Shown: positions 5,989 to 7,162 of the stretch, one piece after another
Layout of the letters: the number at the start of each line of letters is the position of its first letter
Numbering within the stretch: position 1 is the stretch's first letter
Origin: DASUXY01 sp036377675
GTDB taxonomy: Bacteria; Bacillota; Bacilli; Bacillales; Amphibacillaceae
Length of the DNA stretch: 7,162 bases
Reading direction: 5' to 3'
Assembly (NCBI GenBank): GCA_036377675.1
Contig: DASUXY010000053.1
Location: 1 to 7,162 of the forward strand
Program-made: the position numbers and the translations under genes
The notes under the pieces: generated by a model
The model's input: the letters and a program-made list of their open reading frames with translations, nothing else
Told to the model about the DNA's origin: nothing
Database searches by the model: none

Positions 5989-6026
5989 TACGCTTTTATC
6001 CGTTTGAAAAGGTCTACCGAGCGAAT

Positions 6027-6056
6027 TTGCCTAAAAAAGGATAATGGTGGTATATT
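6027..6056 (+). promoter_or_regulatory. Sigma-A promoter of purR with extended -10
   Basis: TTGCCT (6027-6032), an 18-base spacer and TATATT (6051-6056), with TGG immediately before it as a TGn extension. Transcription would start near 6063, leaving a leader of about 26 bases with the GGGGTGG ribosome binding site at 6078-6084. Confidence 0.7.
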
Positions 6057-6088
6057 AGTATGGAATATTTAGCTGTTGGGGTGGAAAT

Positions 6089-6898
6089 ATGAGAAGAAGT
6101 GATCGATTGGTTGCCTTAACAAACTTTTTTTTGGAACATCCGAAAGAACATCAACAATTGGAATATTTTATTGAAAAATTTAACGTTGCTAAAGCTTCCG
6201 TAAGTGAAGATTTAGATATTATCAATAAAATGTTCGAACATGAAGGAATTGGATATTTATATAGAGTATCCGGTTCTTCAGGTGGGGTACACTTTGTTCC
6301 TAAAACATCTGAAGAAAAAGGGACGCAATTTATTAAACAATTGTGCAGTCGATTAGAAGCCCCAAGCCGGATTTTACCGGGTGGTTATTTATATATGAGC
6401 GATTTGCTAGGAGAACCGCAAACCGTACGAGAAATTGGTCGTATGTTTGCTTCGAAGTTTTCGGATCTTGAAATTGATGTTGTGATGACTGTTGCTACAA
6501 AAGGTATTCCTTTAGCGTATGCTGTAGCATCATTCTTAAATGTTCCTGTCGTAATCGTTAGAAGAGATCCTAAAGTAACAGAAGGTTCCTCTGTAAGCAT
6601 TAATTACGTATCCGGTTCTTCGCAACGCATTCAAACGATGGTATTGCCACGGAGAAGCTTACAAGAAGGTGCCAATGTTTGTATTATCGATGATTTCATG
6701 AAAGCTGGAGGGACGATTACGGGGATGATAAGTTTACTTGATGAATTTCAAGCCCACGTGAAAGCAATCGGTGTCTTAGCCGAAGCGGATGATGAAGAAG
6801 AAGATCGGATTGTCGATGACTATGTTTCATTAGTTAAAATCTCTGTCATTGATCTTAAAAAGAAAAAGATTCAAGTCGTACCCGGAAATTATTCATAA
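6089..6898 (+). CDS. purR: Pur operon repressor PurR
   Basis: PurR represses purine synthesis and transport genes; PRPP antagonises its DNA binding. The 269-residue protein has an N-terminal winged-helix domain (about 1-70, beginning RRSDRLVALTNFF) and a phosphoribosyltransferase-type effector domain (about 75-265). Signature segments are RILPGGYLYMSD (94-105), VVMTVATKGIPLAYA (131-145), VTEGSSVSINYVSGSS (163-178) and the PRPP-binding loop CIIDDFMKAGGTI (198-210). It ends about 15 residues earlier than B. subtilis PurR (285); the missing part is the short tail after GNY/GNF and contains no known catalytic motif. ATG 6089 is supported by GGGGTGG just upstream and by the family N-terminus. It is flanked by its own promoter and terminator and is not in an operon with ispE or yabJ as it is in B. 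subtilis. Confidence 0.96.
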   Translation: MRRSDRLVALTNFFLEHPKEHQQLEYFIEKFNVAKASVSEDLDIINKMFEHEGIGYLYRVSGSSGGVHFVPKTSEEKGTQFIKQLCSRLEAPSRILPGGYLYMSDLLGEPQTVREIGRMFASKFSDLEIDVVMTVATKGIPLAYAVASFLNVPVVIVRRDPKVTEGSSVSINYVSGSSQRIQTMVLPRRSLQEGANVCIIDDFMKAGGTITGMISLLDEFQAHVKAIGVLAEADDEEEDRIVDDYVSLVKISVIDLKKKKIQVVPGNYS

Positions 6899-6910
6899 AA
6901 GTTATGTGTG

Positions 6911-6947
6911 TAAAATCCTTTCAAATAGCGAAGGATTTTATTTTTTT
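6911..6947 (+). terminator. Rho-independent terminator after purR
   Basis: TAAAATCCTT (6911-6920) pairs perfectly with AAGGATTTTA (6931-6940) around a 10-base loop, followed by T7 (6941-6947). It separates purR from spoVG. Confidence 0.92.
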
Positions 6948-6987
6948 ATTAAACTAGTGTAAATAATTAAACTTTTTTAAATCTTTA

Positions 6988-7014
6988 GCAGGAGTTTCTA
7001 TACTTTTGTTGAAT
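6988..7014 (+). promoter_or_regulatory. Sigma-H-type promoter of spoVG
   Basis: GCAGGAGTT (6988-6996) matches the -35 RnAGGAwWW except for G at the first W, and GTTGAAT (7008-7014) matches RnnGAAT fully, with an 11-base spacer. spoVG is a classic sigma-H gene repressed by AbrB. The sequence just upstream (about 6941-6987) is very A+T-rich, as is the AT box at the B. subtilis promoter. Confidence 0.78.
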
Positions 7015-7058
7015 TACTTATATAAGCAAGTTTAAATGTGAAAAGGTGGTGAAACAGC

Positions 7059-7162
7059 ATGGAAATAACTGACGTAAGGTTACGCCGCGTGAACACGGAA
7101 GGAAGGATGCGGGCCATTGCTTCGATTACGATGGACGAGGAGTTTGTCGTTCATGATATCCG
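7059..7162 (+). CDS. spoVG: SpoVG regulatory protein, 3' partial
   Basis: The first 34 codons are visible, and the family length is about 97 residues, so roughly two thirds lie beyond the window. The visible N-terminus, with EITDVRLRRVNTEGRMRA and ASITMDEEFVVHDI, is almost the same as B. subtilis SpoVG. SpoVG is a small nucleic-acid-binding regulator involved in sporulation septum and cortex formation and, in other Firmicutes, in capsule and virulence control. ATG 7059 is supported by AAAGGTGGTGA (7042-7052), six bases upstream. In B. subtilis yabJ precedes spoVG closely; here purR is the direct neighbour and the 160-base gap holds only the purR terminator and the sigma-H-type promoter. Confidence 0.96.
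   Translation, partial: MEITDVRLRRVNTEGRMRAIASITMDEEFVVHDI

Noticed and set aside
6060..6092. Ten-codon upstream ORF whose TGA overlaps the purR ATG
   Set aside because: The predicted purR transcription start (about 6063) lies after its ATG, so it would not be on the transcript.
1..7162. A novel defence, mobile or biosynthetic system in the window
   Set aside because: All nine genes are recognised core Bacillales genes in conserved order; no integrase, transposase, toxin, repeat array or unexplained large ORF was seen on either strand.

Overview
The window is a low-GC, spore-forming member of the Bacillales, most likely Bacillaceae. It is the conserved chromosomal block tatD(yabD)-yabE-rnmV-ksgA-yabG-veg-sspF-purR-spoVG. 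The case rests on protein similarity to the Bacillus subtilis products, on the same gene order and strand, on sporulation genes (yabG, sspF, spoVG), and on promoters that read as sigma-A, sigma-K, sigma-G and sigma-H. I cannot name a genus.

Layout, all on the + strand. 1-761: the 3' part of tatD (5' end outside the window), closed by a terminator near 819-846. 762-1025: intergenic region with three in-phase WalR-type half-sites directly upstream of a consensus sigma-A promoter for yabE. 1026-2375: yabE, a secreted or membrane-anchored DUF348/G5/3D-domain cell-wall protein, with its own terminator. 2555-4001: rnmV (RNase M5, 5S rRNA maturation) and ksgA (16S rRNA dimethyltransferase), overlapping by 11 bases and apparently translationally coupled. 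4143-5012: yabG, a spore-coat protease behind a sigma-K-type promoter. 5252-5503: veg behind two tandem strong promoters. 5658-5840: sspF, a small acid-soluble spore protein behind a sigma-G-like promoter. 6089-6898: purR, the purine repressor. 7059-7162: the first 34 codons of spoVG behind a sigma-H-type promoter.

The genes do not form one pathway. Three are RNA or nucleic-acid housekeeping (tatD, rnmV, ksgA), yabE and veg relate to the envelope or biofilm, yabG and sspF are late sporulation genes of the mother cell and forespore respectively, and purR and spoVG are regulators. Nearly every unit has its own promoter and hairpin terminator, so this is mostly a run of short independent transcripts. 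The exception is rnmV-ksgA.

Compared with B. subtilis two genes are missing: ispE (normally between sspF and purR) and yabJ (normally between purR and spoVG). I found no mobile element, CRISPR array, tRNA or rRNA, and no gene system that looks undescribed. The points most worth checking are the WalR-type array upstream of yabE, the missing ispE and what fills its place, and the stage-specific promoters. No stretch without a gene exceeds 300 bases; the longest are 762-1025, 5841-6088 and 5013-5251.
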